Shown here: positions 9,192 to 18,828 of the stretch, in pieces
How positions within the stretch are numbered: position 1 is the stretch's first letter
Layout: every line of letters begins with the position of its first letter
From: Pseudomonas sp. MYb185
GTDB lineage: Bacteria > Pseudomonadota > Gammaproteobacteria > Pseudomonadales > Pseudomonadaceae
DNA length: 64,000 nt
Reading direction: 5' to 3'
Assembly: GCF_002979975.1 (NCBI RefSeq)
Contig: NZ_PCQD01000001.1
Location: forward strand, 310,001 to 374,000
Notes under the pieces: model-generated
Databases searched by the model: none
What the model was told of the DNA's origin: nothing
What the model saw: only the letters and a program-made list of their open reading frames with translations
Made by a program: the position numbers and the translations under genes

Positions 9192-10415
9192 ATGAAGGCA
9201 TTACTCAAGGACATTTCAGTTTCGGCGTTGGTCGCCGGTTTCATTGCGACGGTCATTTCCTATGCCGGTCCTCTGGTGATCATCTTCCAGGTGGCCCAGG
9301 CGGCGGATATGCCCCACGACGTGCTGTCCTCCTGGGTGTGGGCCATTTCCATCGGCAGCGGGGTGCTCGGTATCGTGCTCAGCCTGCGCTACAAGGTGCC
9401 GGTGATCATCGCCTGGAACGCTCCCGGCTCGGCGCTGCTGATCACCCTGCTGCCGGGTATGAGCATGAACGAGGCGGTCGGTGCCTATCTGGTCAGCAGT
9501 GCCATCATCCTGCTGGTGGGGCTGTCCGGCAGCTTCGATCGCATCATCAGCAAGCTGCCGGCGGCGATTTCCGCCGGCATGCTGGCCGGTATCCTGTTCA
9601 GCTTCGGCACGGGCCTGTTCGTCTCGCTGCAGGACCAGCCGGCCCTGGTGCTGGCGATGTTCTTCACCTACCTGTTGGCCAAACGCCTGATGCCGCGCTA
9701 CGCGGTACTGGCGGTGCTGATGGTCGGCGTGGGCATTGCCCTGGGCCTGGGCGAACTGCGCAGTGAAGCGCTGGTGGTCGGCCTGGCCATGCCGGTGTGG
9801 ATCAGCCCCGAATTCACCTGGCAGGCAACCCTCAACGTGGCGCTGCCACTGGTCATGCTGGCGCTGACCGGGCAGTTCGTACCCGGCATGGCCGTGCTGC
9901 GTGGTGATGGTTACTACGACACGCCGGCCAGTCCGTTGCTGACCAGTAATGGAGCGGCTTCGCTGCTGCTGGCACCGTTCGGCTGCCATGGGCTGACCCT
10001 GGCGGCGATCACCGCCGCCATCTGCACCGGCAAGGAGGCCCACGAGGATCCGACCAGACGCTACGTGGCCGGGGTCTCGGGTGGGGTGTTCTACCTGGTG
10101 CTGGGGCTGTTCGGTGCCACGCTGGTATCGCTGTTTACGGCCTTTCCCGCTGCGCTGATCGCCGCCCTGGCTGGCCTGGCGCTGCTGGCAGCCATCGCCA
10201 ACTCGCTGAACGGGGCCATGGCCATACCGAAGGATCGTGAGGCGGCGCTGATCACCTTCCTGGTTACCGCTTCGGGCATGTCCTTCCTGGGTCTGTCCGC
10301 GGCCTTCTGGGGATTGATCTTCGGTATGGCCGCGCATCTGTTGCTCGGCCTGAGGAAACCGGCCGCCACCCCGTCGTCACCCTGTCTGGAGCGGGAGCAA
10401 CAACCCGTCCGCTGA
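9192..10415 (+). CDS. benE: Benzoate/H+ symporter BenE
   Basis: A 407-residue, 10-12-TM protein. The start [20 protein letters not shown], the NAPGSALL segment and the late [20 protein letters not shown] block are characteristic of BenE. It imports benzoate across the inner membrane. The ATG at 9192 follows only a weak GAGACGAC ribosome site. The next gene is an OprD-type porin, so outer- and inner-membrane steps for one substrate class lie together with the AAHS permease upstream. The ~245-bp gap before it contains a REP pair, so it may have its own promoter. Confidence 0.9.
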   Translation: MKALLKDISVSALVAGFIATVISYAGPLVIIFQVAQAADMPHDVLSSWVWAISIGSGVLGIVLSLRYKVPVIIAWNAPGSALLITLLPGMSMNEAVGAYLVSSAIILLVGLSGSFDRIISKLPAAISAGMLAGILFSFGTGLFVSLQDQPALVLAMFFTYLLAKRLMPRYAVLAVLMVGVGIALGLGELRSEALVVGLAMPVWISPEFTWQATLNVALPLVMLALTGQFVPGMAVLRGDGYYDTPASPLLTSNGAASLLLAPFGCHGLTLAAITAAICTGKEAHEDPTRRYVAGVSGGVFYLVLGLFGATLVSLFTAFPAALIAALAGLALLAAIANSLNGAMAIPKDREAALITFLVTASGMSFLGLSAAFWGLIFGMAAHLLLGLRKPAATPSSPCLEREQQPVR

Positions 10416-10504
10416 ATAACCGAACCATAACGTTGCGCTGCCGGGGCCTGGCCCCGGGGGTTGGCAACGTGCAGCCAGAAAACAACAAAAACGAGTCGAA
10501 TTCC

Positions 10505-11776
10505 ATGAAAAAACAGTCATTCTCCATGCTTGCCCTGGCCATAGGCACCACCTGGTACCTGCCTTCGCTGTCCGCCGCCGAGGTGGAAGGCTTCGTCGAG
10601 GGAGCCAGCGCTACCCTGCAGGCGCGCAATTACTACTTCAGCCGGGACTATTCGGGTATCGTCGGCGCCAATCAGCAATCCAGGGCCGAGGAGTGGGCCC
10701 AGGGCTTCATCCTCAATGTGAAATCCGGTTATACGCCGGGCACCGTCGGCTTCGGTGTCGACGTGCTCGGGCAACTCGGTATCAAGCTCGACAGTGGCGG
10801 CGGCCGGATCAATACCGGGTTGTTGCCAGCCGGCAGCGATGGCAAGGCGCCGGACAACTACGGGCGCTTTGGTGCGGCGCTGAAAGCGCGGTTGTCGCAG
10901 ACCGAACTCAAGGTTGGTGAACTGACGCCGAACCTGCCGGTGCTGGTCTTCAGCGACATCCGCCTGCTGCCGCCGACCTATCAGGGTGCCAGTATCGTCT
11001 CGCGGGAGATCGATGGCCTGACCCTGCAGGGCGGCCAGCTGCGTTCCGGCAGCCTGCTCAATGAGGCCGGTGACGGCAAGATGCGCGCCAAGCTCGGCCA
11101 TGTGCCGCAACTGGGCGGTGATGCCGCGACCGACCGCTTCAACTATGTCGGTGCCGATTACGCGTTCAATGACCAGCGCACGTCGGTGGGGGCCTGGTAC
11201 GCGCAGTTGAAGGATATCTACAACCAGCGCTTCTTCAGCCTCAAGCACAGCGAGCCGCTGGGCGATTGGGTACTGGGCGCCAACCTGGGCTTCTACGACT
11301 CGCAGGAAGATGGCGACCGCCTGCTCGGCGATATCGACAACCGTGCGGCCTACAGTCTGCTGTCGGCACGCCATGGCGGTCACACCTTCTACCTGGGCTA
11401 CCAGGCCATGTTCGGTGATGATGCCTTCCCGCGGGTGTTCAACAACATCACGCCGCTGGGCAACGAGGTGCCCACCTATGAGTTCGCCGGTGCCGACGAG
11501 CGCTCCTGGCAGGTGCGGCACGACTACGACTTCGCTGCCGTCGGCGTCCCCGGGCTGGTCACCACGCTGCGCTATATCCGCGGTAACAACGTCGATACCG
11601 GGATGGGTTTCGAGGGCCGGGAATGGGAGCGCGACCTGGATATCGGCTATACCGTGCAGAGCGGGGCGCTGAAGAACCTGGGCGTACGGGTGCGCAACGT
11701 CACGGCACGCTCCAACTACCGCACCGACATAGACGAGAACCGGCTGATCCTGAGCTACACTTGGACGCTGTTTTGA
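10505..11776 (+). CDS. OprD-family outer-membrane porin (BenF-like)
   Basis: A 423-residue outer-membrane protein with a signal peptide ([20 protein letters not shown], cleavage near SAA). OprD-family features are [19 protein letters not shown] at the mature N-terminus, '[19 protein letters not shown]', '[29 protein letters not shown]' type strands, and the closing [19 protein letters not shown] ending in Phe. Such porins pass benzoate or related carboxylates. Adjacency to benE argues for BenF, but other OccK-type substrates are possible. ATG 10505 is chosen over an upstream frame extension because it begins the signal peptide. Confidence 0.85.
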   Translation: MKKQSFSMLALAIGTTWYLPSLSAAEVEGFVEGASATLQARNYYFSRDYSGIVGANQQSRAEEWAQGFILNVKSGYTPGTVGFGVDVLGQLGIKLDSGGGRINTGLLPAGSDGKAPDNYGRFGAALKARLSQTELKVGELTPNLPVLVFSDIRLLPPTYQGASIVSREIDGLTLQGGQLRSGSLLNEAGDGKMRAKLGHVPQLGGDAATDRFNYVGADYAFNDQRTSVGAWYAQLKDIYNQRFFSLKHSEPLGDWVLGANLGFYDSQEDGDRLLGDIDNRAAYSLLSARHGGHTFYLGYQAMFGDDAFPRVFNNITPLGNEVPTYEFAGADERSWQVRHDYDFAAVGVPGLVTTLRYIRGNNVDTGMGFEGREWERDLDIGYTVQSGALKNLGVRVRNVTARSNYRTDIDENRLILSYTWTLF

Positions 11777-11842
11777 AACAGCTGGCACATCACTATGGAA
11801 GGTCGATCGCGACCCGGTCGACTTCGATCTCGAGGGCGCCGG

Positions 11843-11928
11843 CCGCACCAACTGATGGAAGGCCGGGTTCCATCCCGGCCAGCGGCGTCTCCCGCCAGGC
11901 TGCTGGTCGAGATGGAACTCGACCCTCC
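11843..11928. repeat. Flanking repeat, copy 1 (upstream of pcaR)
   Basis: The sequence contains the perfect hairpin GGCCGGGttccatCCCGGCC and a second hairpin GGTCGAGatggaaCTCGACC, joined by GCGGCGTCTCCCGCCAGGCT. A nearly identical unit lies at 12861-12948 in the same orientation, so pcaR sits between direct repeats. It may also act as a transcript end for the porin gene. Confidence 0.8.
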
Positions 11929-12009
11929 GCAGACCTTCAGCCGGCCTGGTTGTATGGTGGCGCACTGATGGGCGATGATCAGGCGTTGTCTGCTCACAAG
12001 GTGCTTCGC

Positions 12010-12852
12010 ATGTCTGATGACTCCCGCCCCGGCTCCGTGCCGGTGGCACCGGCGATCATCGCCTCACCGGCCAAGCGCATCGATGCCTTGACCGGCGACC
12101 CCGACTTCATGACCTCGCTGGCGCGCGGACTGGCGGTGATCCATGCCTTTCAGGAGCGCAAACGGCATCTGACCATCGCCCAGATCAGCCATCGTACCGA
12201 GATCCCCCGCGCCTCGGTGCGTCGCTGCCTGCACACGCTGATCAAGCTCGGCTACGCCACCACCGACGGCCGCACCTTTTCGCTGCTGCCCAAGGTACTG
12301 ACGCTGGGGCATGCCTATCTGTCCTCCACGCCGCTGGCGGTCACGGCACAACCGATTCTCGACCGGCTCAGCGACCAACTCAATGAAGCCTGTTCCATGG
12401 CCACCCTGGAAGGTGACGAGATCCTCTATGTCGCGCGTTCGTCGATACCGCTGCGGCTGATCTCGATCGACCTCAGCGTCGGCAGCCGCCTGCCGGCGTA
12501 CTGCACGTCCATGGGCCAGATTCTGCTGGCCGCGCTGGATGATGCGGCGCTGGAGGACTATCTGGAACACACCACCCTGCAGATCAAGACCAGCCGTACC
12601 CTGCATACACCCCAGGCGATCCGCGAGGTGGTGGCGCAGATTCGCCAGCGTGGCTGGGTGATCAGTGATCAGGAACTGGAAATGGGCCTGCGTTCGCTGG
12701 CAGTACCGCTGCGCGACTCCGCCGGCCAGGTGCTGGCTGCGCTCAACGTCGGGACCCCGGTCAGCCGGGTGACCCGTCAGGAGTTGGAGACCCGCTTCCT
12801 CCCGGTGCTGCTGGAGGCCAGCAAGGAGCTGAGCCGGCGGTTGTTTTTCTAG
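12010..12852 (+). CDS. pcaR: IclR-family regulator PcaR
   Basis: A 280-residue protein closely resembling P. putida PcaR as I recall it: the block FMTSLARGLAVIHAFQERKR, the winged-helix HRTEIPRASVRRCLHTLIKLGYATTDGR (residues ~55-85), and the effector-domain stretch SLLPKVLTLGHAYLSSTPLA. PcaR binds beta-ketoadipate and activates the pca regulon for protocatechuate degradation, and regulates pcaK transport. ATG 12010 has AAGGTG six bases upstream; longer in-frame starts overlap the repeat. Its placement after three aromatic-acid transport genes fits that role, although the catabolic genes must lie elsewhere. Confidence 0.88.
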   Translation: MSDDSRPGSVPVAPAIIASPAKRIDALTGDPDFMTSLARGLAVIHAFQERKRHLTIAQISHRTEIPRASVRRCLHTLIKLGYATTDGRTFSLLPKVLTLGHAYLSSTPLAVTAQPILDRLSDQLNEACSMATLEGDEILYVARSSIPLRLISIDLSVGSRLPAYCTSMGQILLAALDDAALEDYLEHTTLQIKTSRTLHTPQAIREVVAQIRQRGWVISDQELEMGLRSLAVPLRDSAGQVLAALNVGTPVSRVTRQELETRFLPVLLEASKELSRRLFF

Positions 12853-12860
12853 GGCTCCGA

Positions 12861-12948
12861 CCGCACCACGCATGATGGACGGCCGGGTTCCATCCCGGCC
12901 AGCGGTGTCTGCCGCCAGGCTGCTGGTCGAGATGGAACTCGACCCTCC
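12861..12948. repeat. Flanking repeat, copy 2 (downstream of pcaR)
   Basis: Same direction as 11843-11928 and matching over nearly all of ~85 bases, with a few substitutions and a 2-base length difference near the left end. Both hairpins are conserved. It begins eight bases after the pcaR stop and could serve as a terminator-like structure, although no U-run follows. Confidence 0.8.
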
Positions 12949-13046
12949 AAAAGCCGACTCCACGGCATGGAGCGTCCTGGTCCGCGTGCGGGCGATACGC
13001 CTAATTTGTGCTCCGGGTCATGAGGCAGCGCTTCGTTGCGCTTGCC

Positions 13047-13060
13047 TTGATTTTCGTCAA
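13047..13060 (+). promoter_or_regulatory. Anr/Fnr-like operator
   Basis: TTGATTTTCGTCAA matches the TTGAT-N4-ATCAA consensus with one change. It lies ~112 bases upstream of the ccoN start in an AT-rich stretch, a plausible activator position. This suggests the orphan oxidase subunit is induced at low oxygen; that is inference from the site alone. Confidence 0.6.
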
Positions 13061-13171
13061 ATATAAAAAATATCTAATTAAAGGTAAGTTATTACTGTTT
13101 TGATTTTACTTAATGTGAGGCGCAAACTGTCCCGCGTTATTGCTCGTCCTGCCTGGCTTCACGGAGTTTTC

Positions 13172-14620
13172 ATGAATATCCCCTCTGCTTCAGCGGGCTC
13201 ATCGGAGCCCGGCTATAACTACGATGTGGTCCGCAAGTTCACCATCATGACCCTGGTCTGGGGTGTGCTCGGCATGGCCATGGGCGTGGTCCTCGCCGCC
13301 CAACTGGTATGGCCGGCACTGAACTTCGATCTGCCCTGGTTCAGTTTCGGTCGCCTCCGGCCGATCCATACCAACCTGGTGATCTTCGCCTTCGGTGGCG
13401 GCGCGCTGTTTGCCACCTCGTTGTATGTGGTGCAGCGCACCAGCCGGGTGCGGCTGGTGTCCGACCGGATGGCGAATTTCGTGTTCTGGGCCTGGCAGGC
13501 CATCGTCGTGGCGATCATCCTCAGCTACGCCAGCGGGCATACCACCAGCAAGGAATACGCCGAGATGATCTGGCCGATCGCCACGCTGGTCACCGTCGTC
13601 TGGGCGGCCTATGCCTACCTGTTCTTCGGCACCATTGCCCGGCGCAAGGTCAAGCATATCTATGTCGGCAACTGGTTCTATGGGGCCTTCATCATCGTCA
13701 CTGGCCTGGTGCATGTGGTGAACCATATCGATGTGCCGGTCTCGCTGTTCAAATCCTATCCGGTGTATGCCGGTGCTACGGACGCGATGATCCAGTGGTG
13801 GTATGGGCACAGTGTGGTTGGCTTCATCCTGTCGGTCGGCTTTCTCGGGCTGATGTACTACTACGTGCCCAAGCAGGCGGATCGGCCGATCTATTCCTAC
13901 CGGCTGTCGATCGTGCATTTCTGGGCAGTGATCGCGCTGTATATCTGGGCCGGCCCGCACCATCTGCATTACACAGCACTGCCGGATTGGGCGCAGACGC
14001 TGGGCATGGTGATGTCGATCATCCTGCTGGCGCCCAGCTGGGGCGGCATGATCAACGGCATGATGACTCTCTCCGGTGCCTGGCATAAGTTGCGCAGCGA
14101 TCCGGTGTTGCGCTTCCTGGTGGTGGCCCTGGCGTTCTACGGTATGTCTACCTTCGAAGGCCCGATGATGGCGATCAAGACCGTCAATGCCTTGTCCCAT
14201 TACACCGACTGGACCATCGGCCATGTGCATGCCGGTGCCCTGGGCTGGGTGGCGATGATCAGTATCGGTGCGCTCTACCACATGGTGCCGAGGCTCTGGG
14301 GCCGGGACGGCATGTACAGCATCCGGCTGATCAACCTGCACTTCTGGATGGCTACCATGGGTACCGTGCTGTACATCGTCGCGATGTGGGTCAATGGCAT
14401 CACCCAGGGCCTGATGTGGCGTGCGGTCAACGTCGACGGCACCCTGACCTATGCCTTCGTCGAAGCGCTGGAAGCCAGCCACCCTGGCTATATCGTGCGG
14501 ATGATCGGCGGAGGCATCTTTGCTGCCGGCATGCTGCTGATGGCCTTCAACTGCGCGATGACCATTCGTGGCGCGAGAGTGCAGGAGCAGTCCGCTGACC
14601 TGGTTCAAGCTGGGCGTTGA
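13172..14620 (+). CDS. ccoN: cbb3-type cytochrome c oxidase subunit I (orphan CcoN)
   Basis: A 482-residue haem-copper oxidase subunit with ~12 TM segments. Recognisable elements are [18 protein letters not shown] (low-spin haem ligand His), [18 protein letters not shown] (CuB-site His), [16 protein letters not shown] (His pair) and the late [15 protein letters not shown] (haem ligands). It carries the oxygen-reducing centre of a microaerobic terminal oxidase. No ccoO, ccoQ or ccoP follows, so it must borrow those subunits from a full operon elsewhere, as orphan CcoN proteins of P. aeruginosa do. ATG 13172 has CGGAG at good spacing. An Anr-like box lies upstream. Confidence 0.92.
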   Translation: MNIPSASAGSSEPGYNYDVVRKFTIMTLVWGVLGMAMGVVLAAQLVWPALNFDLPWFSFGRLRPIHTNLVIFAFGGGALFATSLYVVQRTSRVRLVSDRMANFVFWAWQAIVVAIILSYASGHTTSKEYAEMIWPIATLVTVVWAAYAYLFFGTIARRKVKHIYVGNWFYGAFIIVTGLVHVVNHIDVPVSLFKSYPVYAGATDAMIQWWYGHSVVGFILSVGFLGLMYYYVPKQADRPIYSYRLSIVHFWAVIALYIWAGPHHLHYTALPDWAQTLGMVMSIILLAPSWGGMINGMMTLSGAWHKLRSDPVLRFLVVALAFYGMSTFEGPMMAIKTVNALSHYTDWTIGHVHAGALGWVAMISIGALYHMVPRLWGRDGMYSIRLINLHFWMATMGTVLYIVAMWVNGITQGLMWRAVNVDGTLTYAFVEALEASHPGYIVRMIGGGIFAAGMLLMAFNCAMTIRGARVQEQSADLVQAGR

Positions 14621-14676
14621 GCTGATGTCATGGCCGGGGGGGCGCACCTGCAGTCCCCCCATTAGCTCGGCCCCGC

Positions 14677-14730
14677 TGTCGTCGAGCGGGTGCTCGACAA
14701 CCCTGGCACGGCTCCTGGGTGTAGCGCCCC
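14677..14730. repeat. Direct repeat unit 1 downstream of ccoN
   Basis: Contains the hairpin GTCGAGCGGGTGCTCGAC followed by AACCCTGGCAC and GGGTGTAGCGCCCC. The same arrangement recurs at 14781-14835. The gap 14621-15031 holds these two units and an AT-rich leader but no convincing gene. Confidence 0.7.
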
Positions 14731-14780
14731 GTCCACGTTCGGGTGCGACGCCTGCGGTCTAGCAGATTACTCCAACCCCT

Positions 14781-14835
14781 TGTCGTCGAGCGGGTGCTCG
14801 ACAACCCTGGCACTGCCCCTGGGGTGTAGCGCCCC
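14781..14835. repeat. Direct repeat unit 2 upstream of the HPP gene
   Basis: Second copy of the 14677-14730 unit, same orientation, with small differences in the middle (CTGCCCCTG for CGGCTCCTG). The hairpin GTCGAG/CTCGAC core is conserved. The following ~150 bases up to the next gene are AT-rich and probably hold its promoter. Confidence 0.7.
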
Positions 14836-15031
14836 CGCGCTACGCCTGCGGCCTCGCCAGCGCGTCGGTTTGGTGTTCCTTATATAAAAATTGTTGTTCT
14901 ATTCATCAATTATTATTGAATTGTCTGTATTCATGCCGGCGGGCAGAATAGCGACTCTTTTATTTCCCCCTGGCAAAGTTCCGGTTTCTGATGTGCTCCA
15001 CTGCCGTCACTAATCACCGGCAGGAGTACGC

Positions 15032-16180
15032 ATGATATCCGGTCAGTTGCTGACCCTTTCCCGTCGTTTATTCGGTTGGTTGCCGCGCACCGTGCAGACT
15101 CGCCCCGGCGAGTGGTTGCGTGCCGCTACTGGCGTGGCGGTGGCAGTGGCCTGCACTTTCTGGATTTCCAGCCTGCTGTACGGGCCGACCACGGCGATGG
15201 TCCTGCTGGGGCCGGCAGGTGCCTCGGCGGTGCTGCTGTTCGTGGTCTCGTCCGGAGCACTGGCCCAGCCATGGCCGGTGCTGGGCAGCTATCTGCTGGC
15301 GGGTGTGGTCGGGGTGGCGGCGCTGCATCTGCCGTTACCGGAGATGACCACCAGCTGGCTGCTGATCATCGCTGTGGTTGTCGTGGTGTTGGGTATGTCG
15401 CTGCTGCGCTGCCTGCATCCGCCGGGCAGCGCCATGGTGCTGGTGATCGTGCTCGCCGGTGATCTGCTGGCGCCGCTGGGTGGCTGGCTGCTGTTGCCGA
15501 TCATGCTTAACGCCTGCTGCCTGTTGTTCTGCGCCACGCTGTACAACAACCTCACCGGCATCCGCTATCCCAAGCAGGCACCGCGGGCCGATCTGCACCA
15601 CACCCGCGATATCCTGCCGGAGCAACGCGTCGGCTTCACCGAAGAGGATCTGGACCGCGCACTGGACAAGTTCGGCGCCTTTATCGATATCACCCGGGAC
15701 GATCTGGAGCAGATCATCCGTGATACCGAAAGCTCGGCGCTGCGGCGCAAGATGGGCAATATCCGCGCCGAGCAGATCATGTCGCGGGATATCCGCACGG
15801 TCGGCCCGGACACCACGGTGATGCAGGCCATCCGTCTGTTCCGTCATCACCACGTCAAGACCCTGCCGGTAGTGGACAGTGAAGGCGTGGTGCAGGGCAT
15901 TATCAGTCTGAGCGATCTACTGGCGCAGCTGGATCTGCCGATGGGCCGGATCCTGCCGACGCGCATCAACCTGTGGCGTGACCAGCCGCTGCACAAGGTG
16001 ATGACCGCGCCAGTGGTCACCGTGGACGGTCAGACCCATGTGGTCGACATGATTCCGCTGATGTCGAGTCAGGGACTGCACTGCCTGCCGGTGCTGGACC
16101 ATGGCCGACTGGTCGGCCTGGTGACCCAGACCGATGTGATCGCTGCGCTGCATCGTGACCTGGTCAACCATATGGCCTGA
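15032..16180 (+). CDS. HPP-family membrane protein with tandem CBS domains
   Basis: A 382-residue protein. Residues ~25-175 form four hydrophobic helices with the family LHPPGSAM motif (LRCLHPPGSAMVLVIVL). The C-terminal half has two CBS domains, one starting at IMSRDIRTVGPDTTVMQAI and one at VMTAPVVTVDGQTHVVDMI, which usually bind adenine nucleotides. HPP proteins are inner-membrane proteins implicated in nitrite or anion transport in some organisms; function here is unproven. CAGGAGTACGC gives a good ribosome site. It converges with the LysR gene, five bases apart. Confidence 0.85.
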   Translation: MISGQLLTLSRRLFGWLPRTVQTRPGEWLRAATGVAVAVACTFWISSLLYGPTTAMVLLGPAGASAVLLFVVSSGALAQPWPVLGSYLLAGVVGVAALHLPLPEMTTSWLLIIAVVVVVLGMSLLRCLHPPGSAMVLVIVLAGDLLAPLGGWLLLPIMLNACCLLFCATLYNNLTGIRYPKQAPRADLHHTRDILPEQRVGFTEEDLDRALDKFGAFIDITRDDLEQIIRDTESSALRRKMGNIRAEQIMSRDIRTVGPDTTVMQAIRLFRHHHVKTLPVVDSEGVVQGIISLSDLLAQLDLPMGRILPTRINLWRDQPLHKVMTAPVVTVDGQTHVVDMIPLMSSQGLHCLPVLDHGRLVGLVTQTDVIAALHRDLVNHMA

Positions 16181-16185
16181 GCGAC

Positions 16186-17049
16186 TCAGATCATCGGGTC
16201 CCAGCGTTGGGACCAGTCCTGGCTGGTATGGGTCAGTTCGCGCAACAGCTTCAGCGCCTGGTCCAATACCACCGACTCGCGCTGCCGGGAATACACCAGG
16301 TAGGTCGGAAAGCTGAACTCCGGCGCCATGCTTACCGGTTCCAGTAGGCCATTGTCCAGATAGCTCTGCACTACCCGACTGCGGAAGTACCCCGAACCGC
16401 CCGACTCCAGTATGTATTGCAACGCCAGCGGCCCCAGGTTGAAGGTCACCGGCGCACGGGCCTTGTCGGGCAGGGCGGCATCATGCTGCCGCCGGAAATG
16501 CTCGCCCCAGTCGATATACACATAGGGTTCCGGCTGGCCAGGCAGGCTCACCTGGATCAGCTTCTCCTCCAGCAATTCCTCCACCTGCAGACCGGGCAGA
16601 TATTCGGGCTGATAGACCAGCGCCGCATCCAGCGAACCCTGCTCCACGCGCTGCATCAGCACCCCACTATCACCGATCTCGGCACGCACCGAACGCTCGG
16701 GGATCTCCCGGCGCAGGGCCCGTACCCAGTGCAGCAGCAACGGCGTACTCAAACTGGCCTCGCCACCGATATGCAGCACATCACTGAAACCCTTGAGCAA
16801 CGGCAGGTCGCGCTGGGCCATATCCCAGGCCTGGGTCATCTGCGTGGCATGGGTGATGAACGCCTCGCCATCCGCGGTCAGGCGGGCACCGGAGCGGTTG
16901 CGGATGAACAGCGTGCAATTGAGCTGGCTTTCCAGGCTCTGGATGCGCGAGGTGATGGCGGCCTGGGTGACATGCAGCCGATCGGCCGCAGCGACAAAAC
17001 TGCCGCAGCGCACGATCTCCAGAAAGGTGCGGGCCAGGCTGATATCCAT
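16186..17049 (-). CDS. LysR-family transcriptional regulator
   Basis: A 287-residue protein with an N-terminal winged HTH: LARTFLEIVRCGSFVAAADR then LHVTQAAITSRIQSLESQL, followed by a co-inducer domain (from ~residue 90). The target is unknown. It is divergent from the HlyD-type gene at 17247 with ~200 bases between them, the usual geometry for a LysR regulator and its target, so control of the peptide-export cluster is possible but not shown. It could equally be an autonomous gene at the edge of that cluster. Confidence 0.88.
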   Translation of the reverse strand: MDISLARTFLEIVRCGSFVAAADRLHVTQAAITSRIQSLESQLNCTLFIRNRSGARLTADGEAFITHATQMTQAWDMAQRDLPLLKGFSDVLHIGGEASLSTPLLLHWVRALRREIPERSVRAEIGDSGVLMQRVEQGSLDAALVYQPEYLPGLQVEELLEEKLIQVSLPGQPEPYVYIDWGEHFRRQHDAALPDKARAPVTFNLGPLALQYILESGGSGYFRSRVVQSYLDNGLLEPVSMAPEFSFPTYLVYSRQRESVVLDQALKLLRELTHTSQDWSQRWDPMI

Positions 17050-17246
17050 GTGACCGATTCCCGAGGTGAAAGGGGCATTCTAGCAAGCGTGGCTGGTGTC
17101 TGGTTGCAATGGCGGCGCTTTATATTCTCTCTGATCAGCGGTGAGGAATGAGACTTTAGTCATGGAGCTGGGAGTTGCGTCTCGCATTTAATATTTTTCC
17201 TGATAGATTTAACGAGAATCGAAATCAATATTAATAAGAGCAAGGG

Positions 17247-18539
17247 ATGTCTGATTTTTCAAGGAGCAAAACTGCGCTATTCCGCGCTGAAGCGCTCGCC
17301 ACAAAGGGGGAGCAACGGTTCGGTAGTGTGCTCATTCACCAGCCTTGGGGTTATCGGGTCGCGGCTATTCTTGCTGGTGTGCTTATCCTGCTGGTCGGGG
17401 TCTTCGCTTACTTTGGTACCTATACCCGCAAAGCGTCTGTCACGGGCTTGCTGATGCCTGAGCAGGGCATGTTGCGCCTGACGTCCGTTGCCGCGGGATT
17501 GCTTGCCGATGTCAGGGTAACCGAGGGGCAATACGTCGAAGCCGGGCAGGTACTATTCGTTGTATCGGGTGAGCGTTTCAGCATTACCGGGGGCACTCAG
17601 CAACTGATCGCCGAGCAGCTGGCACAGCGTTCATTGCTGTTGCAACGCAATCGGGCACTGGCAAGTGAGCGTACCGCCGGCCAGCTGCGCATGCTCGATA
17701 GCCGCCTGACTACGATTGACGGAGAGTTGCAACAGTTTCGGGAGGAGGTGCGGTTGTTGGGGCGGCGGGTGGAGTTGGCGGACATACACTTGCAACGCCA
17801 ACAAGAACTGGTCGAGGCGGGTTTCCTTTCCATAGCCCAGTTGCAACAGGCCGAGGCGGAGCTGCTGACGCTGCAGGGGCAACAGCAAAGTATCCAGCGG
17901 GCCCGTGCGAACCTGGATCGTGAGCGCACAGAGTTGCTCGCGCAGCGCCAGGAGCTGGAGTTGCGGCACGATACGGAGTTGACCGACATTGACAACGCGA
18001 TCGCCCAGGTCAGGCAGGAACAGGCGGAGAATGACGTTCGTACCGAACAGGTCAGCGTTGCGCCCTTCGCAGGCCATGTGACGGGGGTGAATGTGCAGAT
18101 CGGCCAGCAGGTTGCGGCGGGTACCCTGTTGGCCAGCCTTATCCCGTACGACAGCACCCTGTCGGCACATCTGTATGTGGCACCACGTCAGGCTGGATTC
18201 GTCGAGCCAGGCCAGGCGGTCCTGATGCGCTACGCTGCTTACCCCTACCAGAAGTTCGGCATGGCTCGTGGGAGAGTAACAGACGTAGCCAGGAGCCCTT
18301 ATGCAGCTCAGGAATTGCCGCCCCATATTGCCAGTGCATTGCAAGACGTAAGTATGCCAGCGGAGCTGTTCTACCGGGTAACAGTGGCCCTCGACTCCCA
18401 GACTGTCCAGGCATATGGAAATTCACAGCCCTTGCAGGCTGGCATGCTGCTGGAAGGCGACATCATTCAGGACAAGCGCCGCTTGTACGAATGGGCATTG
18501 GAGCCGCTCTATTCAGTGACTGGAAAAATGTCCAGATAA
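17247..18539 (+). CDS. HlyD-family periplasmic adaptor for peptide export
   Basis: A 430-residue membrane-fusion protein: short cytoplasmic tail, one TM (VAAILAGVLILLVGVFAYF), a lipoyl half-motif (GLLADVRVTEGQYVEAGQVL), a long coiled-coil hairpin rich in Gln, Arg and Glu (residues ~115-265), the second lipoyl half (APFAGHVTGVNVQIGQQVAAGT) and a beta-barrel. It would bridge the C39-type ABC exporter (21094-23181) and the TolC-family channel (23178-24548) in a type I secretion complex. The start at 17247 follows AAGGG. It is the first gene of the export cluster and resembles CvaA-type adaptors. Confidence 0.9.
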   Translation: MSDFSRSKTALFRAEALATKGEQRFGSVLIHQPWGYRVAAILAGVLILLVGVFAYFGTYTRKASVTGLLMPEQGMLRLTSVAAGLLADVRVTEGQYVEAGQVLFVVSGERFSITGGTQQLIAEQLAQRSLLLQRNRALASERTAGQLRMLDSRLTTIDGELQQFREEVRLLGRRVELADIHLQRQQELVEAGFLSIAQLQQAEAELLTLQGQQQSIQRARANLDRERTELLAQRQELELRHDTELTDIDNAIAQVRQEQAENDVRTEQVSVAPFAGHVTGVNVQIGQQVAAGTLLASLIPYDSTLSAHLYVAPRQAGFVEPGQAVLMRYAAYPYQKFGMARGRVTDVARSPYAAQELPPHIASALQDVSMPAELFYRVTVALDSQTVQAYGNSQPLQAGMLLEGDIIQDKRRLYEWALEPLYSVTGKMSR

Positions 18540-18559
18540 TTAGAAGATATGGAAAGGTT

Positions 18560-18745
18560 ATGACTCCGAGAGAAAAAGAAGTTTTCCAACTTTTGCTACA
18601 GGGGAAGTCAAACAAGCAGATTGCGCTGGCGCTTGATATCAGTGAGTTTACGGCAAGAGATCATGTCTGCTCCATTTTGAGGAAGAAAGGAGTAAAGAGT
18701 CGAGGGGAGCTGCTGGCAGCGGTGATGAGTCGATATGTTCTTTGA
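18560..18745 (+). CDS. Minimal LuxR-type HTH protein (no receiver)
   Basis: Only 61 residues, essentially a stand-alone GerE/LuxR DNA-binding domain: MTPREKEVFQLLLQGKSNKQ then IALALDISEFTARDHVCSIL. A ribosome site (GGAAAGG) precedes ATG 18560, and an in-frame extension to 18491 overlaps the end of the HlyD gene. It lies 20 bases after the HlyD stop, so probably cotranscribed. It would be a local regulator of the bacteriocin genes that follow; no signal-sensing domain is present. The DNA is visibly AT-richer from here on. Confidence 0.8.
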   Translation: MTPREKEVFQLLLQGKSNKQIALALDISEFTARDHVCSILRKKGVKSRGELLAAVMSRYVL

Positions 18746-18828
18746 TGGCACTACATCTGTAGGGTTATGTGTGGATGAGGTTATGGGTATATTTTATAGT
18801 GATGTTCCAAAGGTGTTGAAGAAGGGTT

